A stretch of DNA of 64,000 bases from Bacteroidota bacterium (GTDB lineage Bacteria > Bacteroidota > Ignavibacteria > Ignavibacteriales > Ignavibacteriaceae). Both the position numbers and the translations under genes were made by a program. The notes under the pieces are model-generated. The model did not search any database, was not told the origin of the DNA, and saw only the letters and a program-made list of their open reading frames with translations. Location: the NCBI GenBank assembly GCA_021777835.1, contig JAJYDC010000005.1, positions 1-64,000 on the forward strand, given 5' to 3'. Shown piece by piece: positions 11,201-20,209 of this stretch (positions are counted from its first letter, which is position 1; every line of letters begins with the position of its first letter).

Positions 11201-11712
11201 AAAAGGTTGGTTCGGTAAGAGCCTGTGGAGTAATAACTTCATTGGAAACTAAAATTGACAAATCCGGAAAATTAATGGCTTTTTTAACACTTGATGATTT
11301 TTCTGGTTCATGCGAAGCTTTAGTCTTTTCAAAAACCTATGATAAATATGGAAAATACTTAACTGAAGAAGAATGCGTATTTATTATAGGAAGACCTGAA
11401 AGCAGCGGAGATGCTATCAAAATTCATATTGAAGATGTAATTCCGCTTGAGGCGGCTCGTGAAAGATTTACGGAGAGTGTAAACATAGCAATTGATTCGG
11501 CGACTGGCTCTGTTGATAAGATTATGGCATTAAAGTCAGTACTGGAAAATAACAAAGGAAATATTCCTGTTTATATAAGCCTGGCTAATAACGGCTCAAA
11601 GCAGCGTCTCTTTTTCCTAAAAGATTATAGGGCAAAAATAACGAATGATTTTGTCCAAGAAATAAATAGGGCTCTTGGGGAGGATTCAATAACGTTTAGA
11701 GGCAAAAAATAA
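8242..11712 (+). CDS. dnaE: DNA polymerase III alpha subunit (replicative polymerase)
   Basis: A 1156-residue DnaE-type C-family polymerase, full length for the family. The N-terminal PHP domain begins HLHNHTHYSLQDGA. The palm carries PGRGSAAGSLVAYALG (about residue 363) and MPDIDVDFAD (about 403) with the catalytic aspartates. Helix-hairpin-helix, then an OB-fold domain from about residue 985, complete the DnaE order; there is no internal exonuclease domain as in PolC. It catalyses chromosomal DNA synthesis within the holoenzyme. The start ATG has AAGG about nine bases upstream. Confidence 0.96.
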   Translation: MSEFVHLHNHTHYSLQDGACTVDGLIEAAKKNGMKAVALTDHGVMYGIAEFYKKAIKEGIKPILGMEAYVVSEGSRTDRGKAEDGNGKKRAKHYNHLILLAKNNQGYKNLSKLSTLGHTEGFYYKPRIDLELLREYREGLVCTSACAGGVVSTHLVNGNYDKAKEVAKAYKDIFEEDFYLEIQDHNMEVEKNVLEGMPKLSKELGIKLVATNDCHYIEQDHAIAHNILLLLSDKNGTDYRQLRYGTDQVYFKSADEMTKLFKNYKGAIENTLEIESKINLKIESGGYLFPKFPIPKDSPAQSLDGYMELLARRGLENKIKNINSEVEERFNFEIATIKQMGFAGYFLIVQDFINSSRKMNIPVGPGRGSAAGSLVAYALGITNINPLDYNLLFERFLNPSRKSMPDIDVDFADDKRGEVIDYVRNKYGSNCVSQIITFNRLSSKAVIRDVARVLKIPIPTVNKITKFIPSKFGKVFSIEQALKEVPELKWVKDSKETDILNLIKYAKVLEGMNRNASKHAAGVVITPDDVSNYVPLANAVSQNDIVTQFNMKEIEGAGLLKMDFLGLRTLTIIRDALSLIKKNHGVDIDIDNIPLDDEKSFQLFSKGQTTGIFQFESGPMREYLKKLKPSSISDLSAMNALYRPGPMDFIDDFIDRKYGVKEVIYLHPILEPILKETYGIIVYQEQVIQIANKVGAMSLAEADILRRAMGKKDLLAMAQQKSKFVEGAGKNSIPNKVAEEIFDAIDKFANYGFNKSHSVAYSYVAYQTAYLKAHYTAEFLAANLTNEFGNKNKVSNFLEDCRKLKIEVLPPDVNNPTVSFDVVDEKIRFGMSAIKNVGINAVEEIIRSRNKLGRDFTSIYDFCSNVDTRLVNKRSLEGLVIAGAFDNTNKNRAQLFDAVESALEFGHKALQFQSTSQNSLFGSAEDVMKISEPKLPDTKPWTEKEKLAREREVIGFYVTGHPLQKYEVEFRSFATIHLGETEELEEQKVGSVRACGVITSLETKIDKSGKLMAFLTLDDFSGSCEALVFSKTYDKYGKYLTEEECVFIIGRPESSGDAIKIHIEDVIPLEAARERFTESVNIAIDSATGSVDKIMALKSVLENNKGNIPVYISLANNGSKQRLFFLKDYRAKITNDFVQEINRALGEDSITFRGKK

Positions 11713-11853
11713 AACGTCATTATATTATTTAAACAAAATCAAAGCTAATTATTTTTGAAATGATCAAGTTCACTAATAAAGATTTCTGTATTGTGTAACA
11801 GGCTTCGATTTTGTAATTTTCCTATTCTAATTTCACAACAATTAAGGCTATTG

Positions 11854-12696
11854 ATGGAAGCAATTGACAATAAGGACTTTTGGGCAATTATACTTGGCGC
11901 TTCTTCAGGGTTTGGCGAAGCAACAGCTATTAAATTAGCCGAAGATGGTTTTAACATTGTGGGCATTCATCTTGATCGTCAAGCAACGATGTCTAATGTT
12001 GACAGAATTGTGAATGAAATAAAATTCACTGGTTCAAAGTCTCTCTTCTTTAATGTAAATGCAGCCGACGACATCAAAAGAAAAGAAATTATATCTGAAT
12101 TAAAAAAGATATCAAACGGGAAACCTATCGTAAAAGTATTAATGCATTCTCTGGCATTCGGTTCATTAAAACCGTTTATTCCGCAACCGGGTGAGCAGCC
12201 GTTAACCAAACCTCAAATGGAAATGACAATGGATGTAATGGCAAATTCTCTAGTTTATTGGACACAGGATTTAGTAATGAATAATTTACTTGCAAATAAA
12301 GCTAGAATTTTTGCAATGACTAGCTCAGGCGGGCATTCTGCAATACCTGCTTATGGAGCAGTATCCGCTGCAAAAGCTGCACTAGAATCCCATTGCCGTC
12401 AACTTTCAAGCGAATTAGGATTCATGGAAGTTTCGGTTAATCCTATAATGGCCGGCGTGACTGATACTCCTGCTTTAAGAAAAATACCGGGTAATATTCC
12501 AATGATAGAAGTTGCAAGAAGAAAAAATCCTCGTTCCCGTTTAACTACTCCTAATGATGTGGCAAAAGTCATTTCACTTCTTTGTAAAGACGGCGGCGAG
12601 TGGATCTCTGGTGGCTTAATTCATGCTGATGGTGGAGAAGATGTGGTGAATTTTATTGGTCAAGGAGAACCTCAAGACAAATCAATTAATATTTAA
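11854..12696 (+). CDS. Enoyl-ACP reductase-like short-chain dehydrogenase (FabI/FabL type)
   Basis: A Rossmann-fold short-chain dehydrogenase of about 280 residues. The cofactor loop is GASSGFGEA. The catalytic pair is spaced Tyr-x6-Lys (YGAVSAAK, about residues 167-174) rather than the usual Tyr-x3-Lys; that spacing is the mark of enoyl-ACP reductases FabI and FabL. MHSLAFGS also resembles the HSxAF segment of FabI. It probably performs the last reduction of fatty acid elongation. I start at ATG 11854; an in-frame TTG at 11791 would add a cysteine-rich 21-residue lead without a ribosome site. Trans-2-enoyl-CoA reductase or another SDR role remains possible. Thioredoxin follows 15 bp downstream. 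Confidence 0.75.
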   Translation: MEAIDNKDFWAIILGASSGFGEATAIKLAEDGFNIVGIHLDRQATMSNVDRIVNEIKFTGSKSLFFNVNAADDIKRKEIISELKKISNGKPIVKVLMHSLAFGSLKPFIPQPGEQPLTKPQMEMTMDVMANSLVYWTQDLVMNNLLANKARIFAMTSSGGHSAIPAYGAVSAAKAALESHCRQLSSELGFMEVSVNPIMAGVTDTPALRKIPGNIPMIEVARRKNPRSRLTTPNDVAKVISLLCKDGGEWISGGLIHADGGEDVVNFIGQGEPQDKSINI

Positions 12697-12711
12697 ATTA
12701 AGAAGGATATT

Positions 12712-13032
12712 ATGAAACCAATTACAATTACAGATGAAAATTTTGATGCTGAAGTCATTAATTCCGATAAACCGGTGCTAATAGACTTTTGGGCGGTATG
12801 GTGCGGTCCATGCAGGATGATAGCTCCTATAGTTGAGGAGTTAGCTGTTGAGTATTCAGGTAAGCTGAAAATAGGTAAATTAGATGTCGATAATAATCAG
12901 CAGACCTCTATAAAATTTGGAGTTCGCAGCATCCCTACATTGTTGATATTTAAAGACGGGAAGTTAAAGGACACAATAATTGGGGCGGTTCCGAAAGCTC
13001 AAATCGTAAATAAGCTAAATGCCGTTCTATAA
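12712..13032 (+). CDS. trxA: Thioredoxin
   Basis: A 106-residue single-domain thioredoxin with the canonical active site WCGPC (Cys31, Cys34) and the cis-proline loop SIPT before the last strands. It reduces protein disulfides in the cytoplasm and is regenerated by thioredoxin reductase, which is not in the window. A GAAGGA ribosome site precedes the ATG. It follows the enoyl-ACP reductase by 15 bp and precedes serA by 43 bp, so the three are probably one transcript. Confidence 0.95.
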   Translation: MKPITITDENFDAEVINSDKPVLIDFWAVWCGPCRMIAPIVEELAVEYSGKLKIGKLDVDNNQQTSIKFGVRSIPTLLIFKDGKLKDTIIGAVPKAQIVNKLNAVL

Positions 13033-13075
13033 ATAATTGCTTACAGTTTCAAATTGAATAAATCGTTGGAGAACT

Positions 13076-14659
13076 ATGAAAAAAATCATTATAACTGATT
13101 CCGTTGATAAAAAGTGTGCAGGGATATTAGAGGCAGCCGGATTTGAAGTTACTTATAAGCCGGGTATGCCAAAAGAAGAAATTCAAAAAGTCATAAAAAA
13201 TTTTAATGGAATGGTAGTAAGAAGTGATACTCAAGTAACCCCTGACCTAATTGAGTTAATGGATAACATGGAGGTCATTGGGAGAGCGGGCGCCGGTGTC
13301 GATAATATTAACCTTGAAGCTGCAACTCGTAAAGGAGTAATTGTTATGAATACTCCTGGCGGCAATACAATTTCCACAGCGGAACATACAATGGCATTAA
13401 TGCTTTCAATGTGCAGAAACGTGGCTCAATCGAATCAATCATTAAGGTCGGGCAAATGGGAGAGAAAGAAATTCAGTGGAACCGAATTGTGGGGTAAAAC
13501 TTTAGGGGTGATAGGGCTTGGGAAAATTGGGCGGGAGGTAGCAGTTAGATCTAAAGCCTTCGGTATGACGGTTATTGGCTATGATCCTATTTTATCTGAA
13601 GAAATAGCAGGAAAAATAGGTGTTGACCTTGTTGACCTTGAAACTGTATTCAAAACTTCCGATATAATTACTGTGCATGTTCCCTTAAGTGAAGAGACAA
13701 AAAATCTGTTTTCAGATGAGACACTTCAAAAATGTAAAGACGGAGTTAAACTTATAAATTGTGCTCGTGGAGGGATTATAAATGAGGTTGCACTCGTAAA
13801 GGCCTTAAACTCCGGAAAAGTATCTGCGGCGGCGTTGGATGTTTATACAAAGGAACCACCTGAATTTACAGGTGAACTAATCCAACACCCAAAAGTTGTA
13901 ACCACACCTCATCTCGGAGCATCAACAGACGAAGCGCAGGAGAAAGTTGCTGTCCAGATTGCAGAACAAATGGTTGATCTGTTTAATCAAAAAGGTGTAA
14001 GGGGAGCTGTAAATGCAGCAGCAGTTGAATCTGCCGGAAATAAAGATCTTATACCGTACGTAAAGCTTGCTGAAAATCTAGGCATGCTGCATTCACAATT
14101 GAATATGGGACAATTAAAAAAAATAAATATTAACTACAGCGGTGAACTATTGCATTCATCAATGACATTACTTTCTACTGCAGTTTTAAAAGGATTTTTG
14201 TCAAAAAAAATGACAGCTGGAGTCAATTTGATAAATGCCCCTTTTCTTGCAAAGGAAATGGGAATTAAGTTGAACGAAACTAAATTAGGCGCAAATTCAA
14301 ATTATTCAAACTTAATGTCAGTTGAATTTATTACAGATAAAGAAACTCGAATGCTGGCTGGAACTGTTTTCGGTAATAGTGAGATCCGGGTTGTTCATAT
14401 CGATGAATTCCATTTGGAGTTAAATCCTGAAGGAAATATGTTATTCTATGCAAATATTGACAAACCTGGAATGCTTGCAAAAGTTGGTAAAATTTTAGCT
14501 GAAGCAAATATCAATATTGCTGGTCTTTCTCTTGGTAGATTGGACCTTGGCAAAAAGGCTTTGACGGTAATTAATGTTGATAGTGAAATCGGAAAAGAGG
14601 TAGTTAAGTCTATTTCTGAAGTTGGCGGGGTAACAGAAGTTTATGCAGTGAAAGTATAA
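13076..14659 (+). CDS. serA: D-3-phosphoglycerate dehydrogenase, long form
   Basis: A 527-residue SerA of the long (type I) form: catalytic domain, NAD-binding domain with GVIGLGKIGREVA, an intervening ASB-like domain (about residues 320-440) and a C-terminal ACT domain (from about 455, beginning ANIDKPGMLAKVGKIL) for serine feedback. The dehydrogenase His-Glu relay appears as CARGGIINE and the segment HLGAST. It oxidises 3-phosphoglycerate to start serine synthesis. A GGAG ribosome site lies five bases before the ATG. A second, shorter SerA-like gene lies at 30350-31540 on the other strand. Confidence 0.93.
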   Translation: MKKIIITDSVDKKCAGILEAAGFEVTYKPGMPKEEIQKVIKNFNGMVVRSDTQVTPDLIELMDNMEVIGRAGAGVDNINLEAATRKGVIVMNTPGGNTISTAEHTMALMLSMCRNVAQSNQSLRSGKWERKKFSGTELWGKTLGVIGLGKIGREVAVRSKAFGMTVIGYDPILSEEIAGKIGVDLVDLETVFKTSDIITVHVPLSEETKNLFSDETLQKCKDGVKLINCARGGIINEVALVKALNSGKVSAAALDVYTKEPPEFTGELIQHPKVVTTPHLGASTDEAQEKVAVQIAEQMVDLFNQKGVRGAVNAAAVESAGNKDLIPYVKLAENLGMLHSQLNMGQLKKININYSGELLHSSMTLLSTAVLKGFLSKKMTAGVNLINAPFLAKEMGIKLNETKLGANSNYSNLMSVEFITDKETRMLAGTVFGNSEIRVVHIDEFHLELNPEGNMLFYANIDKPGMLAKVGKILAEANINIAGLSLGRLDLGKKALTVINVDSEIGKEVVKSISEVGGVTEVYAVKV

Positions 14660-14835
14660 ATAGACTATTATTAGAGCTAGGTTTTTTTGAATTATTGTCT
14701 TTTTATATACTTGACTAGAAAATAAGTGAGTAGTATTTTTATCATAGTCTTGTTATCAAAATAATGATTATTTAAACAGGCACCACAATACCTATGTTGG
14801 TTCCGGAACTTTTAATTTAATTACTGACTTTAATT

Positions 14836-16209
14836 ATGAAAAGTAAAATTCTACTAATTGTCATTCTCTCCTTATCTTCAATTGGATTTGCTCAAGAAAA
14901 TAAGAGTCTGTTTGACTTTGATTATGCTCAATTTGCTTATGATTCTACTTCAAATTACGTTGAGTTCTATTACTCCCTTAATCAACACGCATTTACAATC
15001 AAACCATTTGATACTGCAAAATATATTGATGGAATATTAAAATTATCACTTGAAGATACGATGTCAAATAAATACATCGTAAACAAAGAATGGGAAATTA
15101 AGCGTTCCATTAATGATAGTACCGACAATTCAAAAAATTTTGTAGGCTTATTAGATTTTGTTATTCCTAAAGGTGATTATAAATGTATTATAAGTGTTAC
15201 AGATGTTTATAATAAAAAGAATGAAAAAATAATTAATGATTTTGTTAGAGTCAGACCATTTGCAGTTGATAGTCTTTCCCTTAGTGATATTCAACTATCA
15301 TCAAAGATAGTAGAGAATAGCTCTGATAAAAATTCCCTATTTTACAAAAATACTTTTGAGGTTACACCAATCCCAACTCTTGTTTTTGGCGAAAACCTCC
15401 CTGTTGCTTATTATTATTTTGAGGTTTATAATAAATTAAAAAACAATAATGACGGATTTCTAAAGCTGGATTGCTTTATAAAAAACAGCCGTGGTAAAAT
15501 TGTTTTTAATAAAGTTAGCTTAATCACTAACAAAGTTGAATCCCAGGTACAAGTTGGAGCAGTTCCTATAATTAAATTTCCAACGGATACTTACTTAATG
15601 AAAATTGCACTTCTTGATAGTGCGAAAAACTTTGGTGTTGTATCCTCAAAAAGATTTTTTGTTTATAACCCGGGAATTAAAATTGTAGATACTATTTCAA
15701 GTCAACAATCCTCAGTACTTGGGAGTATCTTCGGAGTAATGTCTAATGAAGAATGTGATAATATTTTTGCAGAGGCAATTTATGTTGCCAATAATACGGA
15801 GATCGATCAGTACAAAAAATTAACTGATGTTGATGCAAAACGACATTTTCTATACGACTTCTGGAAAAAAAGAAATCCTAAATCTGCTACATCACAAAAC
15901 GAGTATTTTACAGAATATATGGCTCGTGTAAAAGAAGCAGATCAAAAATACAGAAGTTTCAAAACACCAGGATGGAAAACTGACAGGGGCAGAGTTTTAA
16001 TAATGTATGGCGCACCAAGTGAGATTGATAGGTATCCAAACCAAACAGATACTAAGCCTTATGAAGTTTGGCATTATAACGATATTGAAGGCGGTGTAGT
16101 TTTTGATTTTGCGGATCTGACAGGTTTTGGAGATTACCAGCTAGTTAATTCGACAAAGCGAGGCGAAATGAGTGACGACAATTGGCAACAAAGAATTTCG
16201 ACAAATTAG
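14836..16209 (+). CDS. GWxTD domain-containing exported protein
   Basis: A 457-residue protein with a cleavable signal peptide (hydrophobic stretch ending IGFAQ, about residue 20). The C-terminal third holds the GWxTD signature at about residue 378 (GWKTDRGRV), followed by YGAPSEIDRYP and KPYEVWHY. The family is widespread in Bacteroidota and relatives and has no firm function; some members sit next to envelope or respiratory genes. The N-terminal 250 residues look like beta-rich adhesin-like domains. A second member lies at 60072-61355 with the same layout. Confidence 0.85.
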   Translation: MKSKILLIVILSLSSIGFAQENKSLFDFDYAQFAYDSTSNYVEFYYSLNQHAFTIKPFDTAKYIDGILKLSLEDTMSNKYIVNKEWEIKRSINDSTDNSKNFVGLLDFVIPKGDYKCIISVTDVYNKKNEKIINDFVRVRPFAVDSLSLSDIQLSSKIVENSSDKNSLFYKNTFEVTPIPTLVFGENLPVAYYYFEVYNKLKNNNDGFLKLDCFIKNSRGKIVFNKVSLITNKVESQVQVGAVPIIKFPTDTYLMKIALLDSAKNFGVVSSKRFFVYNPGIKIVDTISSQQSSVLGSIFGVMSNEECDNIFAEAIYVANNTEIDQYKKLTDVDAKRHFLYDFWKKRNPKSATSQNEYFTEYMARVKEADQKYRSFKTPGWKTDRGRVLIMYGAPSEIDRYPNQTDTKPYEVWHYNDIEGGVVFDFADLTGFGDYQLVNSTKRGEMSDDNWQQRISTN

Positions 16210-16427
16210 TTTGCCCCACATAACGATTTCTTGTTTTGAATAAATATGTAATTATTGGAAACGTTGTTTCATTATATTTGTTCAATTCTCTAAGAGTTAC
16301 AACTTGTGAAAATATATATCTCTTAGTGGCCTTTATCAGAATTAATCCCTTCAACAGAAGCGCGTTTTTCAATTATGAGGAGTAATTTCTTAACTTTGCT
16401 TCTTTACTTTAGGTGATTTTAGATCTG

Positions 16428-17297
16428 ATGACCGATAAAATTGAATATATTATTTTTATTGCATTCAGTAGACTTTTTAATATTCTAGGATTAAAAACTT
16501 CCAGAAAATTTTCTTATCTGCTTGCTTTTATTTTTTTCTTCGTTATCCCAATTAGAAAACAAGTTACTTTAGGAAACCTTAAATTAGCATTTCCGGAATA
16601 CCCATTAAAAAAAATCAGAAAAATTGCATTTGAAAGCTATCGAAGCTTTGCCATTACATTGATAGAAATTTTATATATTCCTAACATGACCTGTGACCAA
16701 GTTGAAAGTTTAATCATTTGTAGAAATAATGATTTTATTATTGAAAAATATAGAGAAAACAGGGGCATTATTTTACTTTCCGCTCATTTTGGTAATTGGG
16801 AAGCTATGGCAGTTTCCTTAAGCCTGCAATTGAAAATATCTTTCTCGACAGTAATTAAAGCTCAACGAAATATGCTTGTTTCTGATTGGCTAAATAAAAT
16901 GAGATCAAAATGGGGGAATAAAATTGTTCCTCTAGGGATATCAGTTAGAGAAGTTTATAAGGCATTGAAAGATAAAAATATTGTTGCGATGGTTGCAGAC
17001 CAACGCGGCCCTCAAGATGGAATTAGAGTGAATTTTTTCGGAAGGAAAGCTGCAATTTATGCAGGCCCTGCAGCACTGGCGTTAAAAACAAAATCGCCTC
17101 TGCTTTTTGCTGTTGCAGTTAGACAACCTGATTACACATATATTACAAGTTTTGAAGAGGTAAAAATGAATAATTTACCTGACGATGAAGAAGAAAAAAT
17201 AGTAGAGATAAGTCAAAGGCACACTATATTATTGGAGCAAGCGATTAAAAGAAATCCGGAACAATGGCTCTGGATGCATAAAAGATGGAAATATTAG
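16428..17297 (+). CDS. Lipid A biosynthesis-type acyltransferase (LpxL/HtrB family)
   Basis: A protein of about 289 residues with an N-terminal membrane segment and the H-x4-D/E acyltransferase motif, here HFGNWE at about residue 119. ADQRGPQDGIRVNFFG matches the second conserved block of the LpxL/LpxM family. In Gram-negative bacteria these enzymes add secondary acyl chains to lipid A at the inner membrane. The ATG at 16428 is preceded by AGGTGA at a suitable distance; the GTG at 16413 has its AGG directly against it and is less likely. The next gene, six bases on, is a family 9 glycosyltransferase, which fits a lipopolysaccharide role. Confidence 0.85.
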   Translation: MTDKIEYIIFIAFSRLFNILGLKTSRKFSYLLAFIFFFVIPIRKQVTLGNLKLAFPEYPLKKIRKIAFESYRSFAITLIEILYIPNMTCDQVESLIICRNNDFIIEKYRENRGIILLSAHFGNWEAMAVSLSLQLKISFSTVIKAQRNMLVSDWLNKMRSKWGNKIVPLGISVREVYKALKDKNIVAMVADQRGPQDGIRVNFFGRKAAIYAGPAALALKTKSPLLFAVAVRQPDYTYITSFEEVKMNNLPDDEEEKIVEISQRHTILLEQAIKRNPEQWLWMHKRWKY

Positions 17298-17302
17298 TTT
17301 AG

Positions 17303-18322
17303 ATGGAAAAAATTTTAATTATACAAACAGCCTTTATTGGTGATGCCATTCTAACTTTGCCAATGATTCAAAAACTTAAAGATCTTTACCCCAAATCAAT
17401 AATTGATGTATTGGCAATTTCATCAACAAGGGAAATTTTTTCTGCATCACCTTTTGTAAATGAAGTAATTATAGTGGATAAGCATAAAAAGCATAAATCT
17501 TACATCTCGCTTTTAAAATTTTCTAAAGGACTTAAGGCAAAAAATTATTCGAGAGTATATTCGCCGCATCGATCTTTCAGAAGTGCTTTAATTGTGTTTA
17601 ATCTTAAGGCAAAAGAATCATATGGTTTCTCTACAAGCGCATTCAAAAATGTTTATAAGAATTTAATATTTTATTCTAATGCAAATCACGAAATTCAAAG
17701 AAACTTGGACCTAATTGGTTATAAATACGACGACAATTCCTGGCGAATTCAACCAGAGGTGGAAATTCCCCAACGCGTAGAGCAAAAAGTTAAAGAATTT
17801 TACTCAAATGTATCGGGAAGTGAATTTATAGCTATTGCTCCGGGAAGTATATGGAATACAAAAAAGTATCCTATATATTACTACGAAGAATTAATAAAAA
17901 TTTTAAAAGAAAAATTTATTATTATACTAATAGGAAGCGAAAACGAAAAAGAAATTTGCAATGAAATAGCATTTAAGTTTGGTAATGATGTAATTTCAAC
18001 AGCAGGAAAATTTTCACTATTGGAATCAATCGAGATACTAAAGAAAACGAAAATGTTAGTCTCAAACGATAGTGCGCCAACACATTTAGGAATGTGTGCG
18101 GGTATTCCCGTGCTGACTCTTTTTTGCTCGACTATTCCGGGGTTTGGGTTCTATCCATATAGTGAAAAAAGTTCTTATTTAAGCTATGATGATATTCCAT
18201 GCAAGCCATGTGGCCTCCACGGAAGGAAGAAATGCCCAATCAAAACTTTTGCTTGCGGATTGGAGCTAACACCTAAAATCGTTATTACAAAAATTGAGGA
18301 AATGTTAAATGCTTGCGATTAA
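17303..18322 (+). CDS. Glycosyltransferase family 9, heptosyltransferase-like
   Basis: A 339-residue GT9 protein. It opens with ILIIQTAFIGDAILTLPMI, the N-terminal pattern of WaaC/WaaF/RfaF proteins. The C-terminal half has AIAPGSIWNTKKYP and the donor-binding SNDSAPTHLGMCAGIPVL. These enzymes transfer heptose or a related sugar to the lipopolysaccharide inner core in the cytoplasm. A cysteine cluster near the C-terminus (CKPCGLHGRKKCP) is common in this subgroup. It overlaps the next gene by 14 bp. Sugar specificity is unknown. Another GT9 protein is at 54671-55726. Confidence 0.87.
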   Translation: MEKILIIQTAFIGDAILTLPMIQKLKDLYPKSIIDVLAISSTREIFSASPFVNEVIIVDKHKKHKSYISLLKFSKGLKAKNYSRVYSPHRSFRSALIVFNLKAKESYGFSTSAFKNVYKNLIFYSNANHEIQRNLDLIGYKYDDNSWRIQPEVEIPQRVEQKVKEFYSNVSGSEFIAIAPGSIWNTKKYPIYYYEELIKILKEKFIIILIGSENEKEICNEIAFKFGNDVISTAGKFSLLESIEILKKTKMLVSNDSAPTHLGMCAGIPVLTLFCSTIPGFGFYPYSEKSSYLSYDDIPCKPCGLHGRKKCPIKTFACGLELTPKIVITKIEEMLNACD

Positions 18323-18944
18323 AAGTGCCGCTTTAATTAATATTGATAAGGATTGTGATGTTGCTATAGCTGAAGCAAAAAAGCTATACTTAGAAGGATC
18401 AGTCTTTATTTATCCTACGGATACTATATATGGGCTAGGTGCTAATCCATTTAACGAGGAAGCAGTAAAGAGAATTTACCAAATAAAAGAGCGTGAGAAA
18501 GAGAAAGCCTACATTATGCTTATTAATAGTATCGAAAATTTGCTTAAATATGTAGAGGTAAAAGCAGAAAATCATTTGGACTTTCTTTTAGCGATTTGGC
18601 CAAACCCAGTATCAGTAGTATTGAACCTTAATTTTAAGACTCAAGAGTTATTAAAAACAAAAACAGCAGCCTTCAGGATTCCAAATCACCGGTTTTGCTT
18701 AAAGCTATTAACAAACCTTCAAATGCCATTGATATCTACCAGTGTTAATAAATCAGGACAAGCCCCATTGAACGAACTAAGTCTATTTGAAAGTGAATTG
18801 TCCTCAGAAGTTAGTGCAATTTTTTATTCAAAAAAAAAATCTTTCATAAATTCTTCGACGCTCATAGACTTAAGCGAAAGCAATCCTCGCCTAATTCGAG
18901 AAGGAAAAATTAAATTTGATGATTTAATGGCAAAGTTCAAATGA
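18309..18944 (+). CDS. Threonylcarbamoyladenylate synthase (YrdC/Sua5 family)
   Basis: The 211-residue product is a single YrdC-type domain, without the extra Sua5 C-terminal domain. It has VFIYPTDTIYGLGANPFN with the lysine-rich KEREKEKA after it, the nucleotide- and threonine-binding region of the family, and PLISTSVNKSG. It makes L-threonylcarbamoyl-AMP for the t6A37 modification of ANN-decoding tRNAs. It starts inside the end of the glycosyltransferase gene and overlaps the next gene by 4 bp (ATGA), so the run from 16428 to 19813 is probably one operon. Confidence 0.88.
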   Translation: MLAIKSAALINIDKDCDVAIAEAKKLYLEGSVFIYPTDTIYGLGANPFNEEAVKRIYQIKEREKEKAYIMLINSIENLLKYVEVKAENHLDFLLAIWPNPVSVVLNLNFKTQELLKTKTAAFRIPNHRFCLKLLTNLQMPLISTSVNKSGQAPLNELSLFESELSSEVSAIFYSKKKSFINSSTLIDLSESNPRLIREGKIKFDDLMAKFK

Positions 18945-19813
18945 ATAAAATAAAAAATATACTCCAAAATTTATTTGCAAAGATAAACTTTAAGAGTATT
19001 AAGAAAATTAAAAGTTTCTCAGTTATTATCGTTCCAGAAGAAGTTGGGCTTCAGGCAAAATCAAAAAAATTTACAGTAAAATATGCTTCTTGGCTATTAC
19101 TACTTTACACTTTTATATTATTAATAGGTGGATTTTATCTTATTAGTTTCACACCGCTTAAAAGTATTTTTGCCCCAGGTAGATCTGGTTTAAGCACGTC
19201 CGATATTAGAAGACTGGATGACCTAAACCGGCGAATAATTTTTTTGACACGAGACCTTGAAAGCCTTAAAACCACAAACGAGCAATTAAAAGATGCTATG
19301 ATCCTTGGTGATTCAACGCTAGTTGATTCTTTAAAGAAAAACAATGATTCCTCAGACCAACAAAACAATAATCCGTTTGGAGATGATATTTATTCAATAA
19401 TAAGAAAAATGTTTAAAGATAAGGTTATTCAAGAAACCGATGACAATCATTTTATGTACCCAACTACTGGCTTTATAAGTCGAGGATTTATGCCTGAGAT
19501 TGGGCATATGGGAATCGACTTTGTTGTGAAGGTGGGAAGTCCTGTTTATGCAGCAGCAAGCGGTTATGTTGTGTTCGCTGGCTATACAGTTCGCGACGGT
19601 TATATGATTATCTTAAGTCATCCTAATGATTATATTTCCCTCTATAAACATTGTTCAGTATTACTGAAAAAGACGCACGATATTGTTTTTGAAGGAGAAA
19701 CAATAGCGTTAAGTGGAAATACCGGCGAACTTACTACAGGTCCACATCTTCATTTTGAGATTTGGAAAGATGGAAAAGCCATAAATCCGATAAAACTTTT
19801 AACTAATTATTGA
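18941..19813 (+). CDS. M23-family cell wall metallopeptidase with N-terminal membrane anchor
   Basis: A 290-residue protein with a single membrane segment near residues 45-68, a helical, probably coiled-coil linker (about 85-130), and a C-terminal peptidase M23 domain. The zinc ligands are visible as H-x3-D in GHMGIDF and the H-x-H in GPHLHFEIW, with a further His in LYKHCS. All are intact, so it looks active rather than a degenerate LytM adaptor. Members cut peptidoglycan cross-bridges. It sits 13 bp before a bactofilin gene, a pairing known from cell-shape systems such as Helicobacter Csd1/CcmA; a joint role here is inference. Confidence 0.88.
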   Translation: MNKIKNILQNLFAKINFKSIKKIKSFSVIIVPEEVGLQAKSKKFTVKYASWLLLLYTFILLIGGFYLISFTPLKSIFAPGRSGLSTSDIRRLDDLNRRIIFLTRDLESLKTTNEQLKDAMILGDSTLVDSLKKNNDSSDQQNNNPFGDDIYSIIRKMFKDKVIQETDDNHFMYPTTGFISRGFMPEIGHMGIDFVVKVGSPVYAAASGYVVFAGYTVRDGYMIILSHPNDYISLYKHCSVLLKKTHDIVFEGETIALSGNTGELTTGPHLHFEIWKDGKAINPIKLLTNY

Positions 19814-19826
19814 AGGAGTAATAAAA

Positions 19827-20183
19827 TTGAAAAATATTTCGGTAGGGAGAGATGCAATAACTATTATTAGTTCAGGAGTTATAATTGAGGGTAAGTTATC
19901 AAGCGACGGAAGCGTAAGAATTGACGGAATAATAAAAGGCGATTTAAATGCCCACGGAAACATTACTATAGGCGAACATGGAGAAATAATAGGTGAAGTT
20001 AAAGGAAGTTCTATTACATTAGGCGGAAAAGTTTATGGTTCAATTAATGCGGAGGAAAAAATAGTTCTCGAGCCGAAATCATTACTTAAAGGAGATTTAA
20101 TTACAAAGATTCTCGTAATAGAAGAAGGAGCACTATTTGAAGGAACCAGTCAAATGAATTTGTCTGCGATTAAAACCGAATAA
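19827..20183 (+). CDS. Bactofilin, polymer-forming cytoskeletal protein
   Basis: A 118-residue bactofilin: a short N-terminal tail, then a right-handed beta-helix built from repeats such as VRIDGIIKGDLNAHGNITIG and GEIIGEVKGSSITLGG, matching the DUF583 core. Bactofilins polymerise without nucleotide and scaffold cell-wall enzymes. The start is TTG at 19827 with GAAGGAG eleven bases upstream. The M23 peptidase directly upstream is a likely client. Confidence 0.92.
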   Translation: MKNISVGRDAITIISSGVIIEGKLSSDGSVRIDGIIKGDLNAHGNITIGEHGEIIGEVKGSSITLGGKVYGSINAEEKIVLEPKSLLKGDLITKILVIEEGALFEGTSQMNLSAIKTE

Positions 20184-20209
20184 TTTCTTAATCAAGAATC
20201 ACAAAACAA

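Noticed and set aside
11791-11853. Longer start for the enoyl-ACP reductase-like gene
   Set aside because: TTG without a ribosome site; the added residues do not resemble the family N-terminus.
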